This document shows positions 41,282-49,923 of a stretch of DNA of 64,000 bases, one piece after another. The translations under genes were made by a program, and so were the position numbers. The stretch lies in contig JAFLBP010000004.1 in the NCBI GenBank assembly GCA_017303875.1, positions 1 to 64,000 on the forward strand, written 5' to 3'. The notes under the pieces were generated by a model that had not been told where the DNA came from, ran no database searches, and saw nothing but the letters and a program-made list of their open reading frames with translations. The first letter of the stretch is position 1; each line of letters opens with the position of its first letter. The DNA is from Chitinophagales bacterium. GTDB lineage: Bacteria; Bacteroidota; Bacteroidia; Chitinophagales; Saprospiraceae.

Positions 41282-41545
41282 TTATCGCCTCCGGCGCGGT
41301 ACATAAACCACGCGCGGACGCGGCGGATGCGCCCAGTAACCCTCGCGCCACACATACGCGCCACGATGGCGGTTCCAGGCCCAATCGCCACCCACCCAAA
41401 CCATACCCGGACGCGGCATGGGCGGGCGTACAACTACAAGCGTTGCCGGTCGATGGCCCCTGCGCGCACAGCGTTGTGCCTCCATTTGAAATGGCTGAAG
41501 CAACAAAAAGACGCCCAGCGACAGAAAAAAAAGAATCTTTTTCAT
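41282..41545 (-). CDS. Small YXWGXW-like secreted protein
   Basis: An 87-residue protein. The signal peptide is about 1-23 (MKKILFFLSLGVFLLLQPFQMEAQ). The mature part is Pro/Arg-rich and ends in aromatic repeats: WVGGDWAWNRHRGAYVWREGYWAHPPRPRVVYVPRRRR, close to the YXWGXW repeat family of exported proteins. Function unknown. The strongly basic tail could bind polyanions, by inference. It is transcribed alone. Confidence 0.7.
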   Translation of the reverse strand: MKKILFFLSLGVFLLLQPFQMEAQRCARRGHRPATLVVVRPPMPRPGMVWVGGDWAWNRHRGAYVWREGYWAHPPRPRVVYVPRRRR

Positions 41546-41717
41546 AATGTAGTAATTTTTTGTGCTTTGACAGCTTCGTCTGAGCAGCGTTTAATCGCTT
41601 GATTGTTAGTGTTTTCTTAAAAAAATTATTTATATTAAAGTATGGTTTAATGTGATTTTATTAAAATTTACTTCAACCCGCCGAAATAAGGGCTCCACTT
41701 TTGCGAAAAAATGAATC

Positions 41718-42824
41718 ATGGAACCATTGCAATTTGACAACACAAAAGATCAGCTTATCTGGAAAGACTTAAGCAAACAAGTAAATGCCTATTTTGACGC
41801 GTCTAAATGCACGCGTTTCGCCGGCAAGTCCTCCTACCTTAAAGCAATATTGCTATTGCTTGCTTATCTCTCGGCCATTGGACATATTTATTATGGTGCA
41901 GCTTTTGAGCTTCCAATGCTTTTTTTCACGATGTATCTGTTGGCCGGTATCCTGAAAACCACCCTCGTTTTAAATATTGCACATGATGCGGCGCATGCCT
42001 GTTTTTTCCAATCCAAACGCCTGAATGCGATTGCTGTACGGGTGATGGATTTTCTTGGCGCAAGCAGCTATATCTGGAAACTCAGGCACGTGCACAGCCA
42101 TCACCCTTACCCTAATGTACCAGGCTGGGATTTGGATATTTCCCAAAGTAAATTGATTCGGCTGAATGAGCAAAACCCCTATCGCCGGGTATATCGATTT
42201 CAACACCTCTACATGCCTTTTATCTACCTGTTTTATACCTTGTTTTGGTTGCTCCTGCGCGATTGGAAAGACTGGAAACTGGAACATATCGGTAATAAAG
42301 CAATCGGCCAATTTGCCTGGAAAGAGTTTTTCATTTCTTTATTTTTCAAAATAGTATATGTAGGTTATTTTATATTAATTCCCATTATTTGCTTTCATGT
42401 TCCCCCACTGACGGTGCTCGCCGGTTTTCTGTTGCTGCATTTTGCTGCCAGTGCGGTGACCGCTTTAGCGCTGGTTTCGACACATGTAGGTGAGTTTAGT
42501 GTTTATCCGGAGCCGGACGCCAATGGACGCTTTCAGCATTCGTGGTTTCGGCATCAATTGCTGACCACTTTTGATTTTGCTCCCCAAAACCCATGGGTAA
42601 CTGCTTTTTTTGGCGGATTTAACCTGCATTTGGTGCATCATCTTTTTCCCGGTGTTGCGCATGAACATTATCCTGCGCTAACCCGGATTTTACGCGGGGT
42701 ATTAGCCGATTATGGCCTTGAATATCAATATTATCCCAGTTTGCCCGCAGCGGTAAAAAGCCATTTCAGGCATTTAAAACAACAGTCGGTGCATCCTGCG
42801 GAAATTTTCTCGCATATGCTCTAA
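41718..42824 (+). CDS. Membrane fatty acid desaturase
   Basis: A 368-residue protein of the acyl-lipid desaturase superfamily. Three His boxes: HDAAH (about 91), HVHSHH (about 127-132) and LHLVHHLFPG (about 300-310). At least four hydrophobic segments lie between them (about 48-85, 150-180, 205-245). It introduces a double bond in membrane lipid acyl chains using O2 and electrons from a ferredoxin or cytochrome. The position of the double bond is not readable. It lies 28 bp upstream of a GNAT-like gene on the same strand, which may be co-transcribed. Confidence 0.92.
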   Translation: MEPLQFDNTKDQLIWKDLSKQVNAYFDASKCTRFAGKSSYLKAILLLLAYLSAIGHIYYGAAFELPMLFFTMYLLAGILKTTLVLNIAHDAAHACFFQSKRLNAIAVRVMDFLGASSYIWKLRHVHSHHPYPNVPGWDLDISQSKLIRLNEQNPYRRVYRFQHLYMPFIYLFYTLFWLLLRDWKDWKLEHIGNKAIGQFAWKEFFISLFFKIVYVGYFILIPIICFHVPPLTVLAGFLLLHFAASAVTALALVSTHVGEFSVYPEPDANGRFQHSWFRHQLLTTFDFAPQNPWVTAFFGGFNLHLVHHLFPGVAHEHYPALTRILRGVLADYGLEYQYYPSLPAAVKSHFRHLKQQSVHPAEIFSHML

Positions 42825-42852
42825 GTCATCATCACACCAAATTTTTTTTGAC

Positions 42853-44070
42853 ATGAAAACAAATATTGCAGGTTTGCAAAAGGCCGGTCGTTTGTCCAGC
42901 CGCTACTATTGCCATATGGTACGTTCGGAGCAAATGATCCAGGTTTTTCATCAAATTCCTTATCAGATTTACGCTGGTTTCCCTGCCTGGGTTCCACCAA
43001 TTGAGGCACAGGTGGAGGCTGTCTTTAATCCTGAATGGAATACTTTTTTTACGCATGGACAAGCGGAGCGCTGGGTGCTGTGGGACGATGTGCAAGGGCG
43101 ATATGTCGGGCGGGTTGCGGCATTTATCAATGAAAAACGCGCATTTACTTTCCCGCAGCCAACGGGAGGTATGGGCTTTTTTGAATGCCCGGAGGATAGC
43201 GATGCTGCCCGGGTGCTTTTTGAACAGTGTCGCCGCTGGTTGCAGGATCGCGGTATGGAGGCGATGGATGGCCCCATTAATTTTGGAGAAAATGATCGCT
43301 TCTGGGGATTATTGATTGAAAATTATGAAGACAGACCAGTTTATTTATCCAATTACCATCCACCATATTACAAGCATTTGTTTCGGGAATACGGCTTTCA
43401 GGCATATTTTGACCAGTTGTCTTTCAAGCGCCCGGTGTCGGAACCCTTACAGGAACTTTTTGTCAAACGTGCACAACGGCTTGAACTGCATTCCGGTTTG
43501 CAGGTAAAATCAGTGCCGCCAAAACATTTGGAGAAAATTGTTCCTGATTTTTTAAACGTCTACAATACTGCCTGGAAAACACACGACAACTTCAAGCCAA
43601 TGTCTGAAGCGCAAGCCCGGGCGATGGTTGAAAAAATAAAACCGATTGCCGATCAGGAACTGATCTGGTTTGTGTACCACGTCAATAAGGTTGTCGGATT
43701 GCTGATTTTGCTGCCAGATATCAACGAGCAACTTGGTTTTGTAAAAGGTAAAATGGGCCTCAAAGAAAAAATTACTTTTGCCCTGATGCGGCTGCTTAAA
43801 CCGAGTCGGCAGGCGTTCGGACTGGTTTTTGGGGTAATACCGGAATACCAAAACAAAGGCGTCGAAGGTCTGATGTTTCAAGCCTTGAGTACTGCTTCGA
43901 GAAAAAGCGGGCGCTACAAAGATTTCATTATCAGCTGGATTGGCGATTTTAACCCGCGTATGATCCGACTGGTCAAAGCCTTGGGGGCTGAACCATACCG
44001 CAAGCACACGACGTTTCGTTTCCTCTTCGATCGTGACCGGACATTTGAAAGAAGTCCGATTTGCAAGTGA
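42853..44070 (+). CDS. GNAT-superfamily-like protein (YghO type)
   Basis: A 405-residue protein of a family seen next to lipid genes. Features: YAGFPAWVPPIEAQVEAVFNPEWNTFFTHGQAERWVLWDD, GRVAAFINEKRAF, then FGENDRFWGLLIENYEDRPVYLSNYHPPYYKHLFREYGFQAYFDQLSF. The C-terminal half looks like an acyl-CoA N-acyltransferase fold (IWFVYHVNKVVGLLILLPD, FGVIPEYQNKGVEGLMFQALS). An alternative start at the Met about residue 22 (42916) is possible. The substrate is unknown; the pairing with a desaturase suggests lipid modification, as inference. Confidence 0.75.
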   Translation: MKTNIAGLQKAGRLSSRYYCHMVRSEQMIQVFHQIPYQIYAGFPAWVPPIEAQVEAVFNPEWNTFFTHGQAERWVLWDDVQGRYVGRVAAFINEKRAFTFPQPTGGMGFFECPEDSDAARVLFEQCRRWLQDRGMEAMDGPINFGENDRFWGLLIENYEDRPVYLSNYHPPYYKHLFREYGFQAYFDQLSFKRPVSEPLQELFVKRAQRLELHSGLQVKSVPPKHLEKIVPDFLNVYNTAWKTHDNFKPMSEAQARAMVEKIKPIADQELIWFVYHVNKVVGLLILLPDINEQLGFVKGKMGLKEKITFALMRLLKPSRQAFGLVFGVIPEYQNKGVEGLMFQALSTASRKSGRYKDFIISWIGDFNPRMIRLVKALGAEPYRKHTTFRFLFDRDRTFERSPICK

Positions 44071-44081
44071 ACTTGAATGTG

Positions 44082-45287
44082 TTACAGCAATGACCGATAC
44101 AGATCCATATACCGCCCCGCAATGACCGCCTCACTGTAATGCGTCTCCACCTTCAAACGGGCGGCCTGGCGCATTTTTTCCGGATTTTCTTGTGTCAAAA
44201 TACCAAAGATTGCTTTTTCCAATGCCCAGGCATCCCCTTGCGGGGCGATTAATCCCTGTACCCCGTCTTCCACCATTTCCGGAATACCGCCGGTGTTGAA
44301 ACCCGCCACAGGCGTACCACATGCCAGCGATTCCATAACGGTATTGGGCAGATTGTCTTCCAGCGAAGGAATGACAAACAGATCGGCAGCAGCATAGGCA
44401 TTGGCAATGGCTTGTGCATCGGTCAGCAGACCCAACAGCCGGGTAGGGTAGGGCAAGGCTTCGGCCATACCCGCCTCCGCTTTGCCGAGCACCATAATAT
44501 CCAGATCCAATTCGGGATGTCGGGTTTTCAGCGCGTGCAGAGCTTTCTGCAAAAAGGCAAATCCTTTGCGGGTTTCTGAAATTTTCATGGCGACAAACAG
44601 GAGTGCTGCTTTGCCGGGCCGGATACCCAATGCCTCGCGCACCTGTCTGCGTGTGGGGCCTTCCAAGGGCTTAAACGCCTCTGTATCAATAGGATTTGGG
44701 ATGGAAAGCACCGCTGCATCCTGTAAAAGTGTACTTGATTGCGCCACCTCGCCTAACCAGCGGCTACAGGTGACGTATTGTATGTTTTGTGGTAAAAGAC
44801 GCGCTTTCCGACCCAGAATATGGTGCGATAAATCCAACGGACCGGGTCGCCGCAAATAGTCGCAATCGCCGCAGGTTTGCTGAAAATGATCGCAACCGCG
44901 ACTGTAATGACAGCCGCCGGTGAAGGCCCACATATCATGCAGCGTCCAGACGATGGGTTTGCCCAACTGCCCGAGTGTCCGGATATTTTGAAGGGATAAA
45001 AAGCCCTGATTGACCCAATGCAGGTGAATGATATCGGCTTCCTGAACGGCAGGATGTTTACTGATGTCGCTACCGAAATTGGCCAAGGAAAAAGCAAAAC
45101 GAACCGATTTGTCTTTTTCATAAGGCAAAAAGGAAAGGCGCTCGGCATAAAAAGGCCATTTTTTACCTGCTTCTTCCCGGGTAAGCAATTGTGCCGTTGC
45201 GCCGTGTTTGTTCAGCGCCGCTTGCAGGCGCCGGCATGCGATACCTGCACCGCCACCTTTATACGTATTAATCAGGCAAATTTTCAT
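44082..45287 (-). CDS. Family 4 glycosyltransferase
   Basis: A 401-residue GT-B protein from the Met at 45287, 4 nt into the end of the upstream methyltransferase gene. Starting MKICLINTYKGGGAGIACRRL, it has an N-terminal acceptor domain with HLHWVNQGFL and WTLHDMWAFTGGCHYS, then ALLFVAMKISETRKGFAFLQKALHAL and the donor-site E-x7-E region FVIPSLEDNLPNTVMESLACGTPVAGFNTGGIPEMVEDGVQGLI. Transfers an activated sugar, probably for cell-surface polysaccharide. A 4-nt start/stop overlap with the FkbM gene indicates one operon. Confidence 0.92.
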   Translation of the reverse strand: MKICLINTYKGGGAGIACRRLQAALNKHGATAQLLTREEAGKKWPFYAERLSFLPYEKDKSVRFAFSLANFGSDISKHPAVQEADIIHLHWVNQGFLSLQNIRTLGQLGKPIVWTLHDMWAFTGGCHYSRGCDHFQQTCGDCDYLRRPGPLDLSHHILGRKARLLPQNIQYVTCSRWLGEVAQSSTLLQDAAVLSIPNPIDTEAFKPLEGPTRRQVREALGIRPGKAALLFVAMKISETRKGFAFLQKALHALKTRHPELDLDIMVLGKAEAGMAEALPYPTRLLGLLTDAQAIANAYAAADLFVIPSLEDNLPNTVMESLACGTPVAGFNTGGIPEMVEDGVQGLIAPQGDAWALEKAIFGILTQENPEKMRQAARLKVETHYSEAVIAGRYMDLYRSLL

Positions 45288-46075
45288 TGCGGCAAATACA
45301 ATTGATGAATCAGGGTGTAATTGTGGCAATGCGCTTCTTTGCCAATGATGTGATAGCCGGCATCAATAAGTTTTTGCAAGGCATTTTCAATGCGATCCAT
45401 GTATTTGGTATCGAAATGATTGGCATAGGATTCGTCAAATTCAATACACAGCGCAGCGGGAAAAATGCGGTCTTTGTGCAGGGATTCCAGTACCTGATAC
45501 TCCGCGCCCTCAATATCAATTTTTAATAAATCAATGCGCTTGTGACCCAGTTCGGGCATCAAACCGGCTAAGCGTCGTACCGGCACCTCAATGTAGTGAT
45601 CGGTTTGTTGCAGGTTGACGATGGAGTGCGACACGTGGGTTTCATCTTTTGGGCTGAAAAAACGAAGCGTCTCGTCTTTATCCCAGATACCGACCGGATG
45701 CAGCAGCAGCAAGTCGGCAATTTCCGGCGGACAAGCGGGGTAGAAGCCGTCGGGAGCCGTGGCGCAGGCGGTTTTTTGGCCACTTTTCAGGTTGGCGATC
45801 AGCAATTCCACGTGTGCCTGTGCACGTGGCGTTGGATCAAAGATATGTGCCGGGCAGCCGAAGCGCACGGCCAAAGCAAGGTCGAAGGAAACATCTTCTC
45901 CGGCGCCCACGAGGTAACATACGGAGTTGTTATTCAGGAGATTAGCCGGAATAATCCAGCCGCCATACGGTGTGCCGAGGCGTTCGGTGGGCACATCGTT
46001 TCGGAGGGGCAATTGCATCTTGCGTTCCGTCCATTTGTAAAATTTCTGCCGAAGAAGGCGAAATATTTTCTGCAT
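45284..46075 (-). CDS. FkbM-family methyltransferase
   Basis: A 263-residue protein from the Met at 46075. A Met at 46123 adds 16 residues and is possible, but the later start leaves room for the divergent gene starting at 46129. SAM-binding region: VCYLVGAGEDVSFDLALAVRFGCPAHIFDPTPRA, with IDLLKIDIEGAEYQVLESL (the LKIDIEG hallmark) and ALCIEFDESYAN. Methylates an O or N of a glycan, lipid or secondary metabolite. It sits upstream of the family 4 glycosyltransferase, which supports glycan modification. Confidence 0.85.
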   Translation of the reverse strand: MQKIFRLLRQKFYKWTERKMQLPLRNDVPTERLGTPYGGWIIPANLLNNNSVCYLVGAGEDVSFDLALAVRFGCPAHIFDPTPRAQAHVELLIANLKSGQKTACATAPDGFYPACPPEIADLLLLHPVGIWDKDETLRFFSPKDETHVSHSIVNLQQTDHYIEVPVRRLAGLMPELGHKRIDLLKIDIEGAEYQVLESLHKDRIFPAALCIEFDESYANHFDTKYMDRIENALQKLIDAGYHIIGKEAHCHNYTLIHQLYLPQ

Positions 46076-46128
46076 GCGTAAATAAGCCGTTATTTTGGCC
46101 CAAAAGTCGGTATTTCCCCGCAATCCCT

Positions 46129-47040
46129 ATGCATTGTAAGGTAGCAGTTTTGTTGTTGTTGTTTAATCGGCCGGTGCACACCCAAAAGGTGCTGGAACGC
46201 CTGCGCATGGTGCGCCCGCCCAGGGTATACGTGCATTGCGATGGTCCGCGTGCGGATCGCTCCGGCGAGCCGGAAAAAGTAGCGGCCGTCAGGGCATTGG
46301 TGGAAACGATCGACTGGCCCTGTGAAGTATTTACCTTGTACCGGGAGCAGAATATGGGTTTGCGCATGGGCGTAACGGGGGCGCTCAACTGGTTTTTTGA
46401 GCAGGAACTCTACGGAATTGTGTTGGAAGACGATTGCTTGCCTGATCCGAGTTTTTTCCCCTTTTGCGCCGAATTGCTGGAACGTTTTGCCGATGATGCA
46501 CAGATTATGCATATCGGCGGCTCCAACCTGAGTGAGCGTTTTACGCGAAATTTTCCTGAGCGCTATGTGTTTACCCGTTTTTCGTTTGTGTGGGGATGGG
46601 CGAGCTGGCGTAGGGCCTGGGCCAATATGTCGCTCACACTCGATGGTTTGGATACTTTTGCCGCAAGTGCTACGGCGCACAGCTGGTTGCCGGACGCCTG
46701 GGCGCGTTATTATATGCTGGATAAATTCAGGGTCACGCGCGCCGGCAAAAACAACTCCTGGGCTTATGCCTGGTTTTACAGCATTTTAAAAAATGAAGGA
46801 CTTTGCATCGTCCCAACCTGCAATCTGGTGCAAAATACCGGCGTCGGTGATGTAGAGGCAACCCATACCAAAGGGAAAAACACCCACGCGGAACTTCCGG
46901 CCCGCCAGGTTTCGTTTCCTTTGCAACATCCCGCGCACCGAATGCCTAACCCTCAATTGGAACGCCGCTTTTTCTATGACAGCCAAAAAAAGCGACTACG
47001 CCTCTGGATTTGGCGCTTTTTAAGGTGGTTTAGGGTCTGA
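46129..47040 (+). CDS. Glycosyltransferase, GT2-like without membrane segments
   Basis: A 303-residue protein from the Met at 46129 (MHCKVAVLLLLFNRPVHTQKVLERLR). The longer upstream frame overlaps the divergent FkbM gene. VYVHCDGPRADRSGEPEKVAAVRALVETIDWPCEVFTLYREQNMGLRMGVTGALNWFFEQELYGIVLEDDCLPDPSFFPF contains the DxD-like EDDC metal motif. FVWGWASWRRAWANM follows. The C-terminal third is basic. Related proteins add sugars in surface polysaccharide loci. It is divergent from the FkbM/GT4 operon. Confidence 0.82.
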   Translation: MHCKVAVLLLLFNRPVHTQKVLERLRMVRPPRVYVHCDGPRADRSGEPEKVAAVRALVETIDWPCEVFTLYREQNMGLRMGVTGALNWFFEQELYGIVLEDDCLPDPSFFPFCAELLERFADDAQIMHIGGSNLSERFTRNFPERYVFTRFSFVWGWASWRRAWANMSLTLDGLDTFAASATAHSWLPDAWARYYMLDKFRVTRAGKNNSWAYAWFYSILKNEGLCIVPTCNLVQNTGVGDVEATHTKGKNTHAELPARQVSFPLQHPAHRMPNPQLERRFFYDSQKKRLRLWIWRFLRWFRV

Positions 47041-47052
47041 TACCCCGAACCC

Positions 47053-47083
47053 ACTCATCGTTCATCACTCATCGTTCATCGTT
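47053..47083 (+). repeat. TCATCGTT/TCATCACT short-word repeat
   Basis: Alternating TCATCGTTCATCACTCATCG words in the short gap before the exonuclease gene. A similar cluster is at 62217-62247. Confidence 0.6.
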
Positions 47084-47089
47084 ACAAAA

Positions 47090-47635
47090 ATGAACTATAT
47101 TATATACGATCTCGAAGCCACCTGCTGGGAAAATCCGCCGCAGGGATTTGTACAGGAAATTATTGAAATCGGGGCATTCCGGGTGAATGCCTTTGGAGAA
47201 GTACGCGGTAAATTCAACCGTTTTATCAAACCCGTGGTGCATCCCTCGCTCTCGCCTTTTTGCCGGCAGCTGACAACTATTACACAGGAAGATGTTAATC
47301 GAGCGCGTAAGTTTCCGGATGTTATTGAGGAATTTCTGGAATGGGCTTACATCGAAGAAGAAGATTATCGGCTCTGCTCCTGGGGGAGTTTTGATAAAAA
47401 AATGCTGATTCAGGATTGCCGCCTTCACCGCCTGGACGAAGCGTGGGTGGAAACGCATCATATTAACCTGAAAGAACAATATCGGATACTCAAGCGAATG
47501 AAGTCGGGCATGGGCCTCATGCGGGCAACGGAGAAAGAGGATATTCCCTTTACCGGCCAGCACCATCGCGGCATTTCTGATGCTGAAAATCTTGTAAAAA
47601 TATTCCTGAAATATATTGATCGCTGGGATTTGTAA
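47090..47635 (+). CDS. DEDDh 3'-5' exonuclease
   Basis: A 181-residue protein with the ExoI/RNase T-like DEDDh layout: IIYDLEATCWENPPQGFVQEIIEIGAFRVN (ExoI motif D-x-E), then CSWGSFDKKMLIQDC (motif II Asp), and HHRGISDAENLVKIF (motif III HxxxxxD). It degrades single-stranded RNA or DNA from the 3' end. The closest family is the 3'-5' exonucleases of the ERI-1/KapD type (about 180 residues); the substrate is not resolvable. It is monocistronic and ends in a convergent terminator region. Confidence 0.9.
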   Translation: MNYIIYDLEATCWENPPQGFVQEIIEIGAFRVNAFGEVRGKFNRFIKPVVHPSLSPFCRQLTTITQEDVNRARKFPDVIEEFLEWAYIEEEDYRLCSWGSFDKKMLIQDCRLHRLDEAWVETHHINLKEQYRILKRMKSGMGLMRATEKEDIPFTGQHHRGISDAENLVKIFLKYIDRWDL

Positions 47636-47687
47636 TATTTAGATTTTTTGGTATAAATATTTGACATACAGCTATTTAAAATAAATA

Positions 47688-47742
47688 TTCTCCGCAAACA
47701 GGAAGATCCTGAACATGCAGAACACCTCGTGTTTGCGGAGAA
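47688..47742. terminator. Bidirectional hairpin between convergent genes
   Basis: TTCTCCGCAAACA (47688-47700) pairs perfectly with TGTTTGCGGAGAA (47730-47742). T-rich sequence occurs on both outer sides, so it can stop transcription from the exonuclease gene and from the gene at 47759. Confidence 0.7.
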
Positions 47743-47758
47743 AAAGTTTGGATAACGA

Positions 47759-48553
47759 TCAGACTTTCTGGAAACGTTTCACGGCCGTCCGGCCTTCATG
47801 TTGCAGGTGCAGGAAGTACTGTCCTGTAGCTAATGTGCTGATGTCAATTTGCGGCGTGCGGCCCTGAAGGGCCTGCTGGCGAACAAGTTTGCCCTGCGCA
47901 TCAAAAAGTTGCGCCTGCACACCGTCCAGATCACCCAGTTCAAGGGTCAGTACGCTGCTTGCGAGCGTGGGGAATAATTTGATTTTACCCGCCAGCTCTT
48001 CCGAAGTGTTCACGGTTGTTTTCAGTGTAACTGTTTTGTTGCCAGTGAAATGTTTGTCGCCGTTGTCGTTGCCGGTGTTGTTGGCGCCAAGTGCTACATA
48101 GTAAAATGTTGTTTTGTTACCCGACGCTGTGCTTGGTGCTTTCCAGGTAAACGACCAGGAGGTTGCACCGCCTGAAAGCACTTTTTTAGCGCTTTGGCGA
48201 ACATATTGGCGGCCGTTCTGATTGTTGGTGGCCACATTGGTACCTGTGCCGGCCGTTAGCGCGCCACTTTTGGTATTGGCGCCATCCAGGGCGGTCATCT
48301 GAAAGCCCGCCGCTACGGCATTACTGGTAAATGTAAGCGTGGCGGTGTAGGATTGATCCGGTGTAACGGTGTCCGGAATACCGGTCAGTGCAATGGAGCC
48401 GGTAAAGTTACCGCCGTTGTGGCAGCCTGCAATACCGCAGGTTTCTTCGCCCGGTGCGCCGGTACGGCTGAGGGGCGGGTTGGAGGGATTGAATGCAAAA
48501 GCAGCCCAAAGGGCAGCCAGCAAGGGCAAAATCAGAAGACGATTGTGTCGCAT
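47759..48553 (-). CDS. Exported choice-of-anchor V protein with T9SS type A sorting domain
   Basis: A 264-residue protein with a signal peptide (about 1-21, MRHNRLLILPLLAALWAAFAF). The start of the mature region, GAPGEETCGIAGCHNGGNFTGS, has the GAPGE and C....CH pattern of the choice-of-anchor V domain. A beta-rich domain follows to about 165 (TVTPDQSYTATLTFTSNAVAAGFQMTALDG). The C-terminus (KIKLFPTLASSVLTLELGDLDGVQAQLFDAQGKLVRQ to TAVKRFQKV) is a type A sorting domain with FPT where FPN is usual. Surface or secreted, function unknown. Confidence 0.82.
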   Translation of the reverse strand: MRHNRLLILPLLAALWAAFAFNPSNPPLSRTGAPGEETCGIAGCHNGGNFTGSIALTGIPDTVTPDQSYTATLTFTSNAVAAGFQMTALDGANTKSGALTAGTGTNVATNNQNGRQYVRQSAKKVLSGGATSWSFTWKAPSTASGNKTTFYYVALGANNTGNDNGDKHFTGNKTVTLKTTVNTSEELAGKIKLFPTLASSVLTLELGDLDGVQAQLFDAQGKLVRQQALQGRTPQIDISTLATGQYFLHLQHEGRTAVKRFQKV

Positions 48554-48605
48554 TGTTATGATAAATTGTTGATTTGTTTGTGCATTAACAGGACTATACG
48601 TTTGA

Positions 48606-49835
48606 TTATTCTACCTGGTTGCGCTCCTCCATCCATGCGCGCACCTTGGGGGTCATTTTCCAGGCTTCCGCTTCGCAAAGATCGTAGAAGGCTTTGGTAT
48701 CTGTAGCCAATGTACTACCGGGATATTTGCTAAGAACCGACTTCCAGGCATTTTTATGATCCTCATTGATCTTTTCACTTTCAAAATCATAGATCGGCGT
48801 GTTGTCGGCACCGCAAAGCAGCGCAGTGCCGGCCCAGCGTTCCGAATTAGCGGTTTCTTCTCGTCGTACAAACCAGGGATATTTTTTGTTGAATTGCTCC
48901 CAGAAAAAAGCGCGCTCTGCCACGGTTTCGAGCGGAATCATAATACCGCCGTCGTCGTACATCGGATCCGCTTCCTCCTTAGTGGTTTGTGCCAGATATT
49001 CCCGCATGGCCGGCGTGAGCTTGTTGCCAAAAAAGTCTTGCAGGCGCTTGTAATCAACGGTTGGGAAAATCATGCCCTCCGCAGTTCCGAGCGACATACC
49101 GGCCGCCGCCAATTGGCGGGTTACCGGCGTGCTGTTCATATCGAAGCTGCCGGCGCTCACTTTGTTGTAATCCGTATCTGCCCACTGCACCCGTTCCGTC
49201 ATGTTGTAAAAATTACCGTCGAAAACCATCGAACGGATATGCTGCTCCAATAACATAAAGGCTGCATCGGCCAAAGCGCCATTGGCGTCGGAAAAGTTCT
49301 TGCGCACATAATCCCAGGCTTTTTGACCGCTGGAGAGTTCCGTAAGTTTAAAACTTGCCAATGTTTTTGCAAGCATGGCTACCCGCGCCTGATCGGGCGA
49401 TCCCGATTTCGGGCCGGCGTAAACCGTGCGCAGGGCGCCGCCAAATACCCAGCCTGTTTTTTTGTCGGGCGTTGTACTGTTTACACGGTAAAAAGGTGCT
49501 TCTATTTCAATGCCCGACAACATGGCCGTTTCAATATTGTCTGACACCTCGCCATTGCCTTCCAGTAATTCCCCTTTGGCAATTTTGTATACCACTTTGG
49601 TACTCTTTTGTGAAGGCTCTTCGCGCATCAGGAGTTTGTCGACGGCTGCCGCATGCAAGTAAAATTCCGGTTTTTCGGCGCCAATATCGGTGCTGCTTGC
49701 GCCGGGAGGGGGTGCTGCGGTAGGCGCTTCGGCACTACTGCCCGTATTGGCGGACGCTGATTTGTTGTCGTTGGCACAGGAAGCAAAAAACAAGAGTCCG
49801 GCGAGCAGCAGACTTGAGCAGGAAATGGTTTTCAT
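48606..49835 (-). CDS. SH3-like domain lipoprotein of unknown function
   Basis: A 409-residue protein from the Met at 49835, where the lipoprotein signal starts (MKTISCSSLLLAGLLFFASC, Cys20). A Ser/Ala/Pro linker (about 21-55) leads to a bacterial SH3-like domain (FYLHAAAVDKLLMREEPSQKSTKVVYKIAKGELLEGNGEVSDNIETAM to TGWVFGGALRTVYAG, about 60-145). The C-terminal 260 residues are mostly helical and not recognised (WAGTALLCGADNTPIYDFESEKI). Bacterial SH3 domains often bind peptidoglycan or metals. It is alone between the choice-of-anchor V gene and nuoN. Confidence 0.75.
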   Translation of the reverse strand: MKTISCSSLLLAGLLFFASCANDNKSASANTGSSAEAPTAAPPPGASSTDIGAEKPEFYLHAAAVDKLLMREEPSQKSTKVVYKIAKGELLEGNGEVSDNIETAMLSGIEIEAPFYRVNSTTPDKKTGWVFGGALRTVYAGPKSGSPDQARVAMLAKTLASFKLTELSSGQKAWDYVRKNFSDANGALADAAFMLLEQHIRSMVFDGNFYNMTERVQWADTDYNKVSAGSFDMNSTPVTRQLAAAGMSLGTAEGMIFPTVDYKRLQDFFGNKLTPAMREYLAQTTKEEADPMYDDGGIMIPLETVAERAFFWEQFNKKYPWFVRREETANSERWAGTALLCGADNTPIYDFESEKINEDHKNAWKSVLSKYPGSTLATDTKAFYDLCEAEAWKMTPKVRAWMEERNQVE

Positions 49836-49923
49836 AATCACGAACAGGTTTGGGTGAAAAAAATAAGCCAGGCTTAAATGTTGTTTCATTTTAAACCTGG
49901 CTTGTTGACGAAGCAGTAAAAGC